Positions 1-10,598 of a stretch of 64,000 nucleotides of DNA are shown here, one piece after another; the stretch's first letter is position 1, and each line of letters opens with the position of its first letter. The notes beneath the pieces were generated by a model. That model searched no databases. It saw only the letters and a list, made by a program, of their open reading frames with translations, and had not been told where the DNA came from. The stretch is from Zasmidium citrigriseum (taxonomy: Eukaryota > Ascomycota > Dothideomycetes > Mycosphaerellales > Mycosphaerellaceae), in NCBI GenBank assembly GCA_002786025.1, contig NHNW01000029.1, positions 131,384 through 195,383 of the forward strand, given 5' to 3'. A program made the position numbers and the translations under genes.

Positions 1-966
1 ACGAAGCATCTCTCACCAACTTCCAGGCTGTGCTCTCTCGCATCGTCCGCCAGAATCTCGTATCAGGTAGCCAGGTCAGGGGGTTGGGTATTTGCAACCG
101 GAAGTTGTTCGACCTGAATCGATATGGTTGCGGCGCATGCTGCATTATGCTGTACGCAATGACATTGCTCGGATGTACCACGTACTCATCGCCAGTCTTG
201 AGCGTGATTTGGTGTATTAAGCCCTTGCCAGAGAGGGCGAGCAAACCTCGTCCGGTGACGGTCGTGTTGCCCCAGTGTGCCAGGCTCTTCGCAAATCAGC
301 GGCTGCCCATTCAATGTTCCGCAATGTCACATACCATTTTGTTGTTCCATCTCGGCTTCAAGCTCAAAGTATGCCCAGTCCATGCTAGGAGCGCATTTCT
401 CCGCGCAATCATCCAGTCGAGTCGTCCATCCAGGTGCACCACAACGAGAGACGTGATCGGCGACTTGGTGGCTATGAGGGCGGTATACGGCGTTGTGGAG
501 GTGATTCGTTGGTAGACGAAAGGTATACCCAGGAGGGCTCGACGGAAGGGTTCCAGGAGGGATAGTGTTGACACAGCCTGCTCATGTCAACTTCAGTCCT
601 TCCAGATATTTATGTGTTGGTCCTCACATTCTCTGCTTTGCCATTGAATCCCACCAACGTTCCTTTCCGCGTGTACAGGTTCTGGGAGGCCGATATGGAT
701 GCGGAGAGGAGGGAGAAGGGACTGCCGAGGACTTCGAATCGCGCGTCTGGTACAATAAATCAGCCTTTCCTACTTGTGCCTTCGTTTCGGAGAGACTTAC
801 CAGCAGAAGGACTCGAAGTCGTGCTATTTGTCGTCTCTAAGCTCTGCTGCTGCTCGGTGGATGCTGGAGTCGCGCTGATCTGTACATAGCGCCGACCAGA
901 CACTTGTGTGGGTTGTCTGAGCTGCCTACACGACAGACACACATAATCAAGAGCCTGGCGGCGCAT
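1..966 (-). CDS. AIM24: Aim24-like mitochondrial protein (3' end beyond window)
   Basis: Reads as the first four exons of fungal Aim24, a mitochondrial inner-membrane protein known from yeast to support MICOS and the respiratory chain. Exons are 966-801, 746-628, 577-335 and 286 to the window edge; the introns are 54, 50 and 48 bases with GT-AG ends. The joined frame contains the family-typical runs [13 protein letters not shown] and [16 protein letters not shown], and the splice at 334/287 gives KM-SLAHW, as in other Aim24 proteins. I chose ATG 966 ([16 protein letters not shown]), which begins a basic, Ser/Arg-containing leader suitable for mitochondrial import; an in-frame ATG at 1095 exists but is less likely. 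The C-terminus is off the left edge. Identity rests on remembered family motifs. Confidence 0.85.
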
Positions 967-1133
967 TTCGGGCTCAATGCGCAGGAAGTCGTAGGAGGTT
1001 GATGTTTGGGTTGAGAGGTGAAGCTTGCGCGGGAGAGCAACTAGATTCCGAAGAAAAGCCGACTTAATCAAGATTTCATTAAGAGTCGCCATCAAATCTG
1101 ATTACTTCACTACCTCCGACATATTCTGCTCTA

Positions 1134-2051
1134 TTAGAACCCAATACTACTCAACCACCCCTTCACAATCCTCGCAACCTCCCACCTCTTCGTCTCCAGC
1201 GCAAAATGCCCCGCATCAACAAACCTCACCACAGCACCCGGTGAATCCCTCTTAAAAGCCTCCGCACCAGGCGGAATGAAAGCAGGATCTCCCTTCCCCC
1301 AAACCGCCAGAATCGGAACCTTTGAAGTCCTAAAATACTCGTGGAACTTAGGGTAGTAAGTCCCCGGGTTCGTGCGGTAGTCGTAGAAGAGATCCAACTG
1401 ATGCTGGGTATTCTCGTCACCGGCGATGTTCTGGAGATAGTCGAAAGTCCAACTCTCGGGGTTTGTGAGGGGGTAGTCTGCTTCTGGGAAACCTTCGCGG
1501 TATTGGTATTTGGTGGTTTCGAGATTGAGGACGCCTTTGCGGACGACTTCTCGATCTGACTCTGCGTTGGAGCTGTTCCAGAGGTTGAATATTGGTTGCC
1601 AGAAGGGTTGGCCGAAGCCTTCGTTGTAGGCGTTTCCGTTCTGACTGATGATGGCTTTGATCTTGTCTGGATGCTGGATGGCGAAGCGAAGCCCGACAGG
1701 AGCTCCGTAGTCGAAGATGTACATGGCAAAGGGGCTCAAGTCCAGAGCCAGGATCCAGGCTGTGATGACTGCGGCCAGGTTGTCGAATGTGTACTCGAAG
1801 TCTTCCGGGACAGTCGTGAGTCCAAAGCCTGGAAGATCAGGTGCCAGGACGTGGTAGGAGTCGGCAAGCAGAGGGATGAAGTCTCGATATTGGTACGAGC
1901 TGCTCGGGAAGCCATGGAGGAGCAACACTGTTGGTAGATTTGGTGCGCCTGCTTCAACATAGTGGACGATGGCGTTGCCAGATGATGTCGGCCCCGTGAA
2001 GTTGACTGGCGTGTCATGATAGGTCGGGATATATGGTGCAACTGCAGTCAT
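1134..2051 (-). CDS. alpha/beta hydrolase, epoxide hydrolase/haloalkane dehalogenase type
   Basis: A single-exon, 305-residue alpha/beta hydrolase. Visible landmarks are the oxyanion-hole motif HGFPSSS (about 46-52), DLPGFG (72-77), a nucleophile elbow whose catalytic residue is Asp (FDYGAP, Asp114), a likely acid Asp255 in WGKGDPAF and the catalytic His282 in DAGHFALE. An Asp nucleophile places it with epoxide hydrolases and dehalogenases rather than Ser esterases; the substrate cannot be told. The frame is open upstream, but the first good ATG is at 2051, about 105 bases from a TATA-like element. No signal peptide is seen, so it is probably cytosolic. Codon choice changes abruptly near 1455: C/A-ending upstream, G/T-ending to the stop. 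Confidence 0.88.
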   Translation of the reverse strand: MTAVAPYIPTYHDTPVNFTGPTSSGNAIVHYVEAGAPNLPTVLLLHGFPSSSYQYRDFIPLLADSYHVLAPDLPGFGLTTVPEDFEYTFDNLAAVITAWILALDLSPFAMYIFDYGAPVGLRFAIQHPDKIKAIISQNGNAYNEGFGQPFWQPIFNLWNSSNAESDREVVRKGVLNLETTKYQYREGFPEADYPLTNPESWTFDYLQNIAGDENTQHQLDLFYDYRTNPGTYYPKFHEYFRTSKVPILAVWGKGDPAFIPPGAEAFKRDSPGAVVRFVDAGHFALETKRWEVARIVKGWLSSIGF

Positions 2052-2156
2052 CTTGGCGATGGTGTGAATTTCTGGTAGATCAGTAGACGACACTTTTGTC
2101 GTAGGATTGAGTGCTCGCTCCTGTGTTGCTCTGGAGATGGAGAACACATTGAGCTG

Positions 2157-2164
2157 CTTTTATA
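2157..2164 (-). promoter_or_regulatory. TATA-like box of the alpha/beta hydrolase gene
   Basis: On the minus strand this reads TATAAAAG, 106 bases upstream of the ATG at 2051. The spacing fits a TATA box with a transcription start near 2130. That would put the in-frame GTG codons further upstream outside or at the very edge of the transcript, which supports 2051 as the start. Confidence 0.45.
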
Positions 2165-2598
2165 ACAGCCGGCAACGATGTCGTCAACCACGAGCAGCGC
2201 CTCCATCGTGCCCTATTGCAAGCATCATGAGAAATCATGACTACTAGAAGCAATGTAAACCTCCCGCCGCTTGCTTCAATGCAGCAAAGTCAGCAGGAAG
2301 TCTCTGTATTCTCTAGGCGAGCTGGAGACTGAACATGGCCTGAAGTGAGCTTTGTCATGTGCATTTAGTAATGCAGGCTAGCTGTATTGAGGAGGACCGA
2401 AGCGATGCCGGAGATGTCGTGAAAAGATACTTCTGCTAGGAAATGACTATACTGGTTTGAGAAGGAAGACATTGCCAGATGTAGGGTATCATATGTGGCC
2501 CCTTGGCTGACCACACTTCATAGGTGACGTACCAACAGGCCAGTGATAGAGTCCGGCGGGACATCTTGTCAAGAAATTCTTGGACGAAGCTGTCAACT
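2165..2598. other. intergenic, no gene seen
   Basis: This stretch lies between the hydrolase promoter and the 3' end of the SET gene. I see no supported coding frame, RNA gene or repeat; only frames shadowing the SET gene reach into it. Confidence 0.5.
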
Positions 2599-3573
2599 TT
2601 AAGCGGAGGAATCCTTCCAAGAATCCTTCCAAAGCCATTTCTCGAAAGCTGTCGTGTCCAAATCTCGGGGAAGATCATTGAGATTCGATTTCCAGTTCTT
2701 GGTGACGCCGAAGTTTTCGAATTTCCCGGGATTGGACGCGAGCCTCTCCAACTCCACGGCTTCGACACTATCTCGACCTTCACAGGTAATTCTCGTATCA
2801 CAAGCGTGTCGTGCGAAAGCAGAGGCTCTGGCTTTGTCTGAATGCATGGCGCAAATCTGGAAGGCATCATAGTACAGCCTTGGCAGCCGGAGATCGAATA
2901 TCCCTTCTTCCTGGTAGATGTCTCGCAAGGCATGGCAGTCCTTCAGTGCCTTCTCTGGCGTATATCTGACCCGCTTGGAGTCTCCAATGGCCTCGTCCAG
3001 TTTCTGTGCCTTTCGCAGTCTTTCGTCACTGGCTGCTTGTTCACCAGACGATAGGGTGCATGCTTCGCAGCCGCAGTCGAAGCCGAAGTATGTCTTGATG
3101 TGCTTCTTACGGGCGTCCGAAGGTCCACCAGCAACATATGACAACGTGATCTCCTCGCCTTGTTGGATATCACGAACGGCATGGACAAGCATGCGTTTCA
3201 GCTTATCGTTCCATGCATGTTGAGCATTCGGTCGACAGCTGTGGTTTATCCGAGCAGTTTCCAGAAAGATGCCTCCAATATCGGAGCTGGGTCCCAAAGG
3301 ATAGCCGTTGGACCGGATGATGTTCGAGAAGGGGTTCTTTCCAGGATAGTTGTTGTGCAGAGACAGGAAAGCGATCTGGTCTTTCTTCGGCAGTGACTTG
3401 ACGATGGCCCCCAGATCTCTCTCGATCGTCGCAGGGTTCTCCAGAGACTCGGTCGTGAACAGTGGAGGTTCGTCAATAATCAGACTTCCTGGAACGAGTG
3501 TCTGATTCGCGACCAGCCCTTTCCCTTTGCCTGGGATGTCCTTTAAGGTGTACAGTGGGCCGTTGGGAGCCAT
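2599..3573 (-). CDS. SET-domain protein (SMYD-like lysine methyltransferase)
   Basis: A single-exon, 324-residue SET protein. The N-terminal SET strand is present (DIPGKGKGL, about 12-20). The substrate/cofactor motif NHSCRPNA is at 110-117 and GEEITLSY at 139-146. A post-SET cysteine cluster (CGC then C, 167-172) follows. The rest is helical and resembles the C-terminal part of fungal SMYD-like proteins. All residues normally needed for S-adenosylmethionine binding seem present, so it is probably active; histone and non-histone substrates cannot be told apart. ATG 3573 is the first in-frame ATG; the frame is open further upstream only from a TTG. No MYND zinc finger is visible, unlike animal SMYD proteins. 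Confidence 0.85.
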   Translation of the reverse strand: MAPNGPLYTLKDIPGKGKGLVANQTLVPGSLIIDEPPLFTTESLENPATIERDLGAIVKSLPKKDQIAFLSLHNNYPGKNPFSNIIRSNGYPLGPSSDIGGIFLETARINHSCRPNAQHAWNDKLKRMLVHAVRDIQQGEEITLSYVAGGPSDARKKHIKTYFGFDCGCEACTLSSGEQAASDERLRKAQKLDEAIGDSKRVRYTPEKALKDCHALRDIYQEEGIFDLRLPRLYYDAFQICAMHSDKARASAFARHACDTRITCEGRDSVEAVELERLASNPGKFENFGVTKNWKSNLNDLPRDLDTTAFEKWLWKDSWKDSSA

Positions 3574-4571
3574 TTGGAATTCCGGCAAGTCGATGCCACG
3601 ACTGGTGAGGCTGATAACGGCCAGAAGAAAGCGTTTTCAGACATCTTTACGCAGAGTCTGCACACTTCACAGGATCCTGAGACGTATGGGTCTTGATATG
3701 ATGTAACACATGGCAAACCGAAGTTCGTCCGCGGTTGCTTCGTGGTTGGCCATGGTTCTTGCTCTCTTGCCCAGGCTCTCATCGAGACTTTCTTCGACAC
3801 GTTCGTGTGAGAACATTTTCATTCGTCTGGTAGTGAATTATGGCCGATTGTGGTTGTCGGCGAGGAGGAAAGAAACAGGAGAGGTCATATCTTGGCTTCA
3901 ACGCTCGGGCCTCTCCTGGGCAGGCACTCTCCCAAGGCCCGCCAAGGGGCAAGCACTCAACCTCACCTCTTCTCCCTTCATTCACTCACCTCTTCTGCCT
4001 GCTACTATATGTCGCGCTCCTTGTCGTTAATCGCCTCTTCGGAGCCATGTTTTCCTCGAGAGATCAGAGTTGATGCGAGCTTCGGTTGAGCCGCATCCGT
4101 CCCCAAGCAAAGGATGCGCCACCGGCCTTCCGCGGAGGAGCTCAATTAGCGACTTTCGCAGTGGCAACGGCAGCAGTACTGGCGATGAGACATGGCCAAT
4201 TTCCTTGACCGCGTTCAGATCCTATAAGGACTTCTCGAGGTTTCAAAAGTAGTATGCTGATATTTTAGGAGACGTCGAAGGCCTGCTAGGAACAGGATAG
4301 CTCTCCCAGCTCGAGCTCTTATCGGTCGTCGCATCGTATCCAGGCACATCTGCTCCGCCGCAGCTAGCACAAAGCATACGCGGACAGTTGATCTTTGCCG
4401 AAAGCCATCGATCCTTCAGTCAACACTTTGGGAAGTATTTGACATCCAGCTGTCTTTCGCGTGCTCTCCGCATCTACATCCCTCAAAACATCCATCAAAG
4501 GTACGACACCACTCGTCGACTGAGGCACATTCGTTACACGATCTAGCAGAATCAGAGCAGCGGACAGAGCC
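3574..4571. other. divergent intergenic region, SET gene / glucanosyltransferase gene
   Basis: About 1 kb separating two divergently transcribed genes. Several short frames exist, but none has convincing codon usage or a recognisable product. The part near 3900-4030 is pyrimidine-rich on the plus strand, as expected of a fungal promoter/5' leader. Nothing else is supported. Confidence 0.5.
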
Positions 4572-6294
4572 ATGAAGAGTTTCGCGTCCGCCGCGTCCGT
4601 GGCCGCTGGCCTGGCGAGTTTGTTATTGCCCATTGCCACAGCTCAGGACGTCGACCCGATCGTTATCAAGGGCACGAAATTCTTCTATAAGACCAACGGC
4701 ACACAATTGTAAGATGTCCGGCTCTTCCGGATGACTTTCACTGACAATAGCAGCTACATCAAGGGTATTGCGTACCAGCAGGACTTCGTCTCCGATGGGG
4801 CAGCCTCCAGCGGATCCACCAGCTCTAGCAATGGGTATACTGATCCGCTTGCCGACCCTGATAGCTGCAGAAGAGATCTTCCATATCTGAGGCAGCTTCA
4901 GACCAACACGATCCGTGTCTATGCGATCGACCCCACCAAGGACCATACAGAATGCATGAACATGTTTGCGGACGCTGGCATATACGTCGTGGCCGATCTG
5001 GGCTCGCCATCGGTATCTATCCAGTCCAATACTCCATCTTGGACCACGAGCATTTACGACCGATACACCAGCGTCATTGACTCCCTGGCCAACTACACAA
5101 ACACACTTGGCTTCTTTGCTGGCAACGAAGTCATTACTCAGCCTAACACCACCTTCGCTGCTCCTTTTGTCAAGGCCGCTGTCCGCGACATGAAAGCGTA
5201 CATCAAGTCGAAGTATCGCCCCATCGGAGTCGGCTATGCGGCAGAAGACAACCAGTATGTTCGTGATGCTCTGTCAGCTTACATGAACTGTGGAGAAGAT
5301 CAAGATGATGCAGTCGACTTCTACGGACAGAATGTCTACTCTTGGTGTGGCGATTCCTCCTTCGACCAGTCCGGATACAACGTGCGAGTTGAGGACTATC
5401 AAAACTACTCTGTCCCTGCCTTCTTCGCAGAATACGGATGCAACACTGGCTCAGGTCCTCGCCCGTTCACTGAGACTCCAGTGCTTCTCGGTCCTCAGAT
5501 GGACAATGTTTTCTCCGGTGGCATCGTCTATCTTTACTTTCAGGAGGCGAACGATTACGGTGAGTTCCTGGGACGCATCCCTTCACAAGCTAGTCAGTCT
5601 CTAACACGGAGCAGGTCTCGTATCTGTAGACGGCAATTCGGTCTCGACACTCCAGGATTTCAACAACCTCAAGACGGAGATCGCAAGCGCTTCTCCCAGC
5701 ATTGCCACCAGCGCCGATTACTCGCCAACGAACTCTCCACGCTCTTGCCCCACCGGATGGGCCAACTTCAGTGCGGCTGCCTCTCCCTTGCCACCGACCC
5801 CCGACATGGGCCTCTGTGAATGCATGTACAATTCTCTCGGCTGCGTCGTAGCTCCGGATGTTTCAGAGGAAAGCTACGGCGACCTCTTCGGCTACGTCTG
5901 CGGTCTCAACGACGGTTCCTGCGATGGGATCACTGCGAACGGCACTACTGGTACCTATGGCCAGTTCGGCATGTGCAACTCCACGCAGCAGCTTGGCTAC
6001 GTGCTTAACCAGTACTACAGCAACCAAGGTAGCAGCGCGAGTGCCTGCAGCTTCTCAGGCTCTGCGGTCACACAAGCTGCTGCAACCCCGACTGGCAGCT
6101 GCCGCGATCAGTTGAGCTCGGCTTCCTCTGCCATGTCTGCTTCTGGAGGCTCTGGTGGATCCGGCGGTACGTCTTCGTCGAGCAAGGCAGCGGCAGGACT
6201 CAACAGTGTCATTCACGCCGGCGATGGTACCATGGCTTTCTGGATCTTTGTACAACTTGCGATCATCTCGGCGGTGGGGATGGTAATGTTGTGA
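4572..6294 (+). CDS. GPI-anchored beta-1,3-glucanosyltransferase (GH72 with X8/CBM43 module)
   Basis: Gas/Gel/Phr-family enzyme that elongates and branches cell-wall beta-1,3-glucan at the plasma membrane. Exons are 4572-4708, 4754-5559 and 5615-6294; the first intron (45 bases) restores FYIKGIAYQ and the second (55 bases) restores NDYGLVSVDGN. The order is: signal peptide (MKSFASAASVAAGLASLLLP), GH72 domain with the acid/base Glu in GNEV and the nucleophile Glu in AEYGC, a cysteine-rich X8/CBM43 module (from about PRSCPTGW to CNST), a Ser/Gly/Ala-rich linker, and a C-terminal hydrophobic tail (FWIFVQLAIISAVGMVML) preceded by small residues, the usual GPI-anchor signal. Length (about 540 residues) and architecture match the family. 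Potential N-glycosylation sites are frequent. Confidence 0.93.
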
Positions 6295-6478
6295 ACCACA
6301 TGAAAAAGATCTATGGGGACACGTTCATTCAACGAAGCATAATGTAATTCGTAACGACATCAACATCAGCATCTTATGTATCTCCGGACCGCAACTCGCC
6401 ATTTCTATCGTTTGTTGCTATTTCGCTGACATGCATCCAGGAACTCGTCGAAATTCATCGGTCTCCACATCATGATCA

Positions 6479-8209
6479 TCATTCCAGCTCATGAACAGAG
6501 CCAGGCTTCTTGCGCTCGCCATCCTTGCCTTCTTCGCCATCGTCGTCTTTCTTCACATCGGCATCTTCAGCAGGCTCCTTGACGTCTTGGGGCACCAGAT
6601 CTCCTTCCATCTCCAGGAGTTCGTTCGACATCAACTCCCGCTCGGCACCAATACCATGCAATTCAAGCAGTTGGGTGGAATCAGCCTCTTCCCCTGTTGG
6701 AAAGTCGAGCTTGAGAAGCTGACCGCTGTTGCTCTCACTGGACATGAGCTCGGGTTTGTCCCACCCAGATTCGACGGTCTCCACTGTGCCAACAGTGCGC
6801 GCCCCAACGGACGCCTTGCGATCTCTTTCTCGACCTCTTCGACGTCGAAACCACCAGATTGCTGCGAAGACGCAAGCGGCCAGCAGCAGACAAGAAATCA
6901 CGATTCCCGCCGTCTGGCCTTTCGTCAACGGCCGCCTCCCTTCGCTCGTATCAGCGGGCTTTGACGGGGTTGTGTCGTTACTGACGGGTACGATGGGCAC
7001 AAGATTGGTCTCATTGACGGCGTGCGTGGTCGCACTGACGTTGAAAGTGCCACGCTCCCTGTCGACCACAACGTACGCCTCCTGCAAGAAAACACGCCCA
7101 AGTATGTTTCCGCTGGTCGCAGTTGCGTTTCGCAGTGGAAAGTACGCTTGCTGGCCAGCGTACACTGGCTGATCCATCCGCAGGTCGAACGCTTCAAATG
7201 GCAGGGTCACTGTCGTGAAAGATTGCGACCCGATCCCACCGTCGATAGTGAAGGTCAGATTCGCACGGTTGTCCAGCAGTGTCTGATGCGAGGCTGGATC
7301 GTAAATATACAGGTCGGTCCAATTGTCATACGTCAAGTTGAAGGCTTCCACGAAATGATCGCATATCTCCGGAGGCATCCAGAGTTGTGCGGTTGATGAG
7401 TCCAATATCGCCGAGATACCCACATCGGGCAACAGTGAGGAAATCCCTCCCGAAATGTCCCCTGACGCTTGAAGGACTGACATGTGGACTCGAAGCTCCT
7501 GATTGGCATCGTCAATGTTCAAATCGACTCCGCCGGACTGGACTCGAGACTTGTCATAGCCACCTAATGTGAGGCTTCCCGGCTCAAAGTCGGGCTCAGT
7601 GCCTCCTGCAGTAGGTGTCAGCGGATTCCTTACGGAACTTCTTTGAGGCTTACGATAGTAGGAGCCAGCAGTATAGCCGTAAGACAGGCTGCCGATTATA
7701 CCTGCGTCCTTCAGCGACTCCAGAGGACTGGCTATGGTCCTGTTTTGAACTGCGATTCGTTCGTTCTTCAGGCCCAAAACCCCGAGCCAGTACTCCTCAT
7801 AGGAGTAGCCAGCGACGGTCACTTCTTGGGCCAACTTTGCAGGACTTTTCCCTGAGACATTGCTCAGATGCACATGTGCCAGTCCATAGCTCGCATTGCC
7901 CTTCTTGTTGAACAGACTGAACAGAGGCGGGCTCTCCTGCAGTTGGTAAAGTCCGAGAGGTTCCCAGCCTACGATGCTGTCGAGCGAGGTATTCGTCGTT
8001 ATACCTCGCGTGCTGGGGCAGTCTTGTATTGGCCAATCGCTCTTGCAAGCGACTGGCCAGTTTGGAAGCCAGATCTGAGAGCCCCCGATGGCCGGCAGGA
8101 CATTGAACGATGTTGTGTCCTCAACTGTAACGGTGAAAGTCGACCACCTTCCATCGTTTCCTTTCCATGCTCCCGGAGTGAGGCTGAGAATCGTGGACGA
8201 TGTGTTCAT
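6479..8209 (-). CDS. membrane-anchored aspartic-protease-like protein, catalytic site degenerate
   Basis: A 576-residue, single-exon protein with a pepsin-like (A1) fold signature. The first active-site loop, normally DTGSSxLW, reads PAIGGSQIW (39-47), so the catalytic Asp is missing. The second loop reads LDSSTAQLW (269-277), keeping Asp270 but not the usual DTG/DSG. The family-typical C-terminal run GRVFLQEAYVVVDRERGTF is present (371-389). A single membrane helix (about 433-453) follows, then RRRRGRER and an acidic, Lys-rich cytosolic tail of about 115 residues. Many NxT/S sites lie before the helix, consistent with an external domain. No signal peptide is seen at the ATG (8209), and I could not find an upstream exon supplying one; the helix may act as the anchor, or the 5' end may be incomplete. 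A protease-derived binding or sensing protein is inferred. Confidence 0.72.
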   Translation of the reverse strand: MNTSSTILSLTPGAWKGNDGRWSTFTVTVEDTTSFNVLPAIGGSQIWLPNWPVACKSDWPIQDCPSTRGITTNTSLDSIVGWEPLGLYQLQESPPLFSLFNKKGNASYGLAHVHLSNVSGKSPAKLAQEVTVAGYSYEEYWLGVLGLKNERIAVQNRTIASPLESLKDAGIIGSLSYGYTAGSYYRKPQRSSVRNPLTPTAGGTEPDFEPGSLTLGGYDKSRVQSGGVDLNIDDANQELRVHMSVLQASGDISGGISSLLPDVGISAILDSSTAQLWMPPEICDHFVEAFNLTYDNWTDLYIYDPASHQTLLDNRANLTFTIDGGIGSQSFTTVTLPFEAFDLRMDQPVYAGQQAYFPLRNATATSGNILGRVFLQEAYVVVDRERGTFNVSATTHAVNETNLVPIVPVSNDTTPSKPADTSEGRRPLTKGQTAGIVISCLLLAACVFAAIWWFRRRRGRERDRKASVGARTVGTVETVESGWDKPELMSSESNSGQLLKLDFPTGEEADSTQLLELHGIGAERELMSNELLEMEGDLVPQDVKEPAEDADVKKDDDGEEGKDGERKKPGSVHELE

Positions 8210-8762
8210 GGCAGGAGAACACCTTAGGGGAAATGGTCTGCCGGCATGCAGATGTGCGTCGAACAGCTTTACGAAAAGACTCTCAGCCCGTCGAAGGAAA
8301 GCATCTCCAGCTCAGCCTATCGGTCATGCATCGCACAAAGACAGACCGCTATGGTGGTAGGCTGTTGCTTCGCTGTGGTACATTACATCGGTCGTTGGGT
8401 AACTTCAGACGCCACACATATCCTCCGCATGGGCCTGAACGTTGTCGTGTGTTCACTCTGTACAACACTTGCTCGCTGCTCTGGTCACGGCAGGCCTGTC
8501 GCTCCACCCTGAGAACAAGCCCGGGAAAGGATTGTCTTGCAGAATAAAGGCAATTCCGGTGAGGCTTGTCGTCCCATGCAACAAGCCATTGCTTGCAAGC
8601 CCGGTGTTACCATTCGACTGTCCCACGTTCAACTTGTATGGATCCACATTGTCTCTGTCAACAGACATTGGACGATATAAGGGTACCTCCCTCCCGTCCT
8701 CTCCCCAATATTGCGCACTTCACTCGTTGAACCTCCCTCCCCTGAGCGCAGACATCCGAGCC
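8210..8762. other. divergent intergenic region
   Basis: Separates the protease-like gene (-) from the Ser/Thr-rich protein gene (+). I looked here for an upstream signal-peptide exon for the minus-strand gene and found only short blocked frames. A TATA-like element for the plus-strand gene is listed separately. Confidence 0.45.
8676..8683 (+). promoter_or_regulatory. TATA-like box of the Ser/Thr-rich protein gene
   Basis: The sequence TATAAGGG lies 87 bases before the ATG at 8763 and is followed by a C/T-rich leader. Spacing fits a core promoter; it is supported by position only. Confidence 0.4.
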
Positions 8763-10026
8763 ATGTCGACCACACTCGCTTGTAAGTTCGGCAGGATGTC
8801 CGGAAGACATTGAATTGACTTCTCTGCAGCATCGTACACCGATGCTATCACGACAGTACCGACACCGTATGGGAGTCCAAATTGTTACTTCGGCGCCACC
8901 GCAGCCTCACTACATTCGTTTCCCTACACGATTGCCGGGACCATAACCGTTGAATACATCCCCTATATCATCACCAAGGACGATGGATGTATTACGACGT
9001 CCACGAGTATCAACACTCTTTATCCACTAGGGGTTACATCTTACCCTGGCATCATGACATTCTCAGGGACATTGGAATCGACGTGGACTACCAGTGGCGT
9101 GCTCATGTACGTGACCAGGGACTAGCATGTACAGCCGATGGCTGACTTTCAACAGGTCATATCCAACAACCTACGTCCAGTACTTTGGGTTCGAAAGGGA
9201 GTCAGTCGTCAACGAGCCATGTCCTTACAACACCGGGAATGCCTGCGGAAGTCATACAGAGACAACAACCGTTGTCCTTCCTGCCTCAACGTCCGCTGCC
9301 TCCTTCATCTATCCGCTTGAGTGTGCGGCAGCCACCACCGTCCTGGGGAATACGCAGTACATATCGGTCCCTGTTCCTACGCCCATGCTTCAGGTTCTTG
9401 AGCAGGTGGCGATCGGCGACTTCAACCAGCCGCTCACAGACATCGCGACTTGCAGTGCCTTACCGGAGTACTTCACCAATGGCCCTGCCTCAACAACGCC
9501 CTCCGAGACTTGCTACACGACGTACTCGACCGTTCCATATCCTGCACCGACGATCACTACCCCATCATCTACGTTCGGCGGGGACTTCAGTGGGCCCGTA
9601 TCTAAGGCCCCAGCTATCACTGAAACGCCAGAGATTGAGAGCGAAGTCAACTGCTACACGATTGGTCTGCTGGCCTCCTCAGCCAACACCACCGAAAGTC
9701 CCGGTACGATCAGCTTGACCTCCGTGTACAAAGTGGAGCCGGCAGAAAGGACCCCACGGCCTCTCAGTAACACGATAAGCTCTAAATCGACCGAAAGCTC
9801 TTCAACGTCTAGTACGTCTACGAACACATCATCTTCCTCCGACTCATCGTCGAGCAACAGCAGCACTACCGAGTCGATTACTACCGAGACAACATCCAGT
9901 AGGAGCTCTGCTAGCGAAACAACGTCCAGCGAGTCGTTCACCAGGCGCCCGACCAGCAACTCTTCTAATACTAGGAGGTCTCCAACTGGGGCACCGAATC
10001 GACTTGCTTTCAGGAGGAAGTTTTGA
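8763..10026 (+). CDS. Ser/Thr-rich wall-type protein without visible signal peptide
   Basis: Exons 8763-8781, 8830-9106 and 9156-10026 join in frame through two short GT-AG introns (48 and 49 bases) to give 388 residues. The N-terminal two thirds is rich in Thr, Tyr, Pro and paired cysteines (for example NEPCPYNTGNACGSHTETTT), resembling extracellular fungal surface proteins. From about residue 295 it becomes almost pure Ser/Thr/Glu with SSS and TSS runs, and it ends in a basic tail (NRLAFRRKF). I do not recognise a named domain. The predicted N-terminus (MSTTLASSYTD) is not a signal peptide and no GPI tail is visible, which conflicts with the wall-like composition. Either the 5' exon is mis-modelled or the protein is not secreted by the classical route. 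Confidence 0.6.
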
Positions 10027-10598
10027 GAGTCTCGTTCTAACGTTCCTGATCCGATTAGCCTTCAGGAGACATTTCGCAGCCCTTTTCTTCTTGATGATCA
10101 GCTTTCCTTGCATACATGTCTGGCGAAGGCGTCTTGTAATGGAACGATAGTTGGTCTAGATACACTCATGGAATGACAATCGATTCTCATTGGGTCCCGG
10201 TCTCCTACTTATGTGCCATTTACCGCGCCTCGAACACCACCGATCTTCTGTCTCTTCACACTGCAGCAGGACAAAGCGGATTCCTGGTTACATACCTGCT
10301 GTGCGACTTGACGCAGGATCAACAGCAGCGTGCTGTGCACAGTTGCACAGGCATCTTGCACATCGTTACATGGCCGCCAGCAAACATTCATACAGGTATT
10401 GATGTGCAGGAACAAAGATTTGCCTGGATCCTCATGCATCAGCGATGCTCCGAGCATCAATGGCTGTACTTGTGACACCTTAGCAGTCACCGGTCTGTAT
10501 TCGACGTGATTGGCATTTCAGCAGTGCTCGAGCTTTATCTCGAGGCTTTGATAACGACATCTCACGGGTCAACGGTTCTGTGCACTCAGCTCATCCGC
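10027..10598. other. convergent intergenic region, no gene seen
   Basis: Lies between the 3' ends of the Ser/Thr-rich protein gene and the transporter gene. Short frames of 70-100 codons occur on both strands, but none has a recognisable product. Confidence 0.45.
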
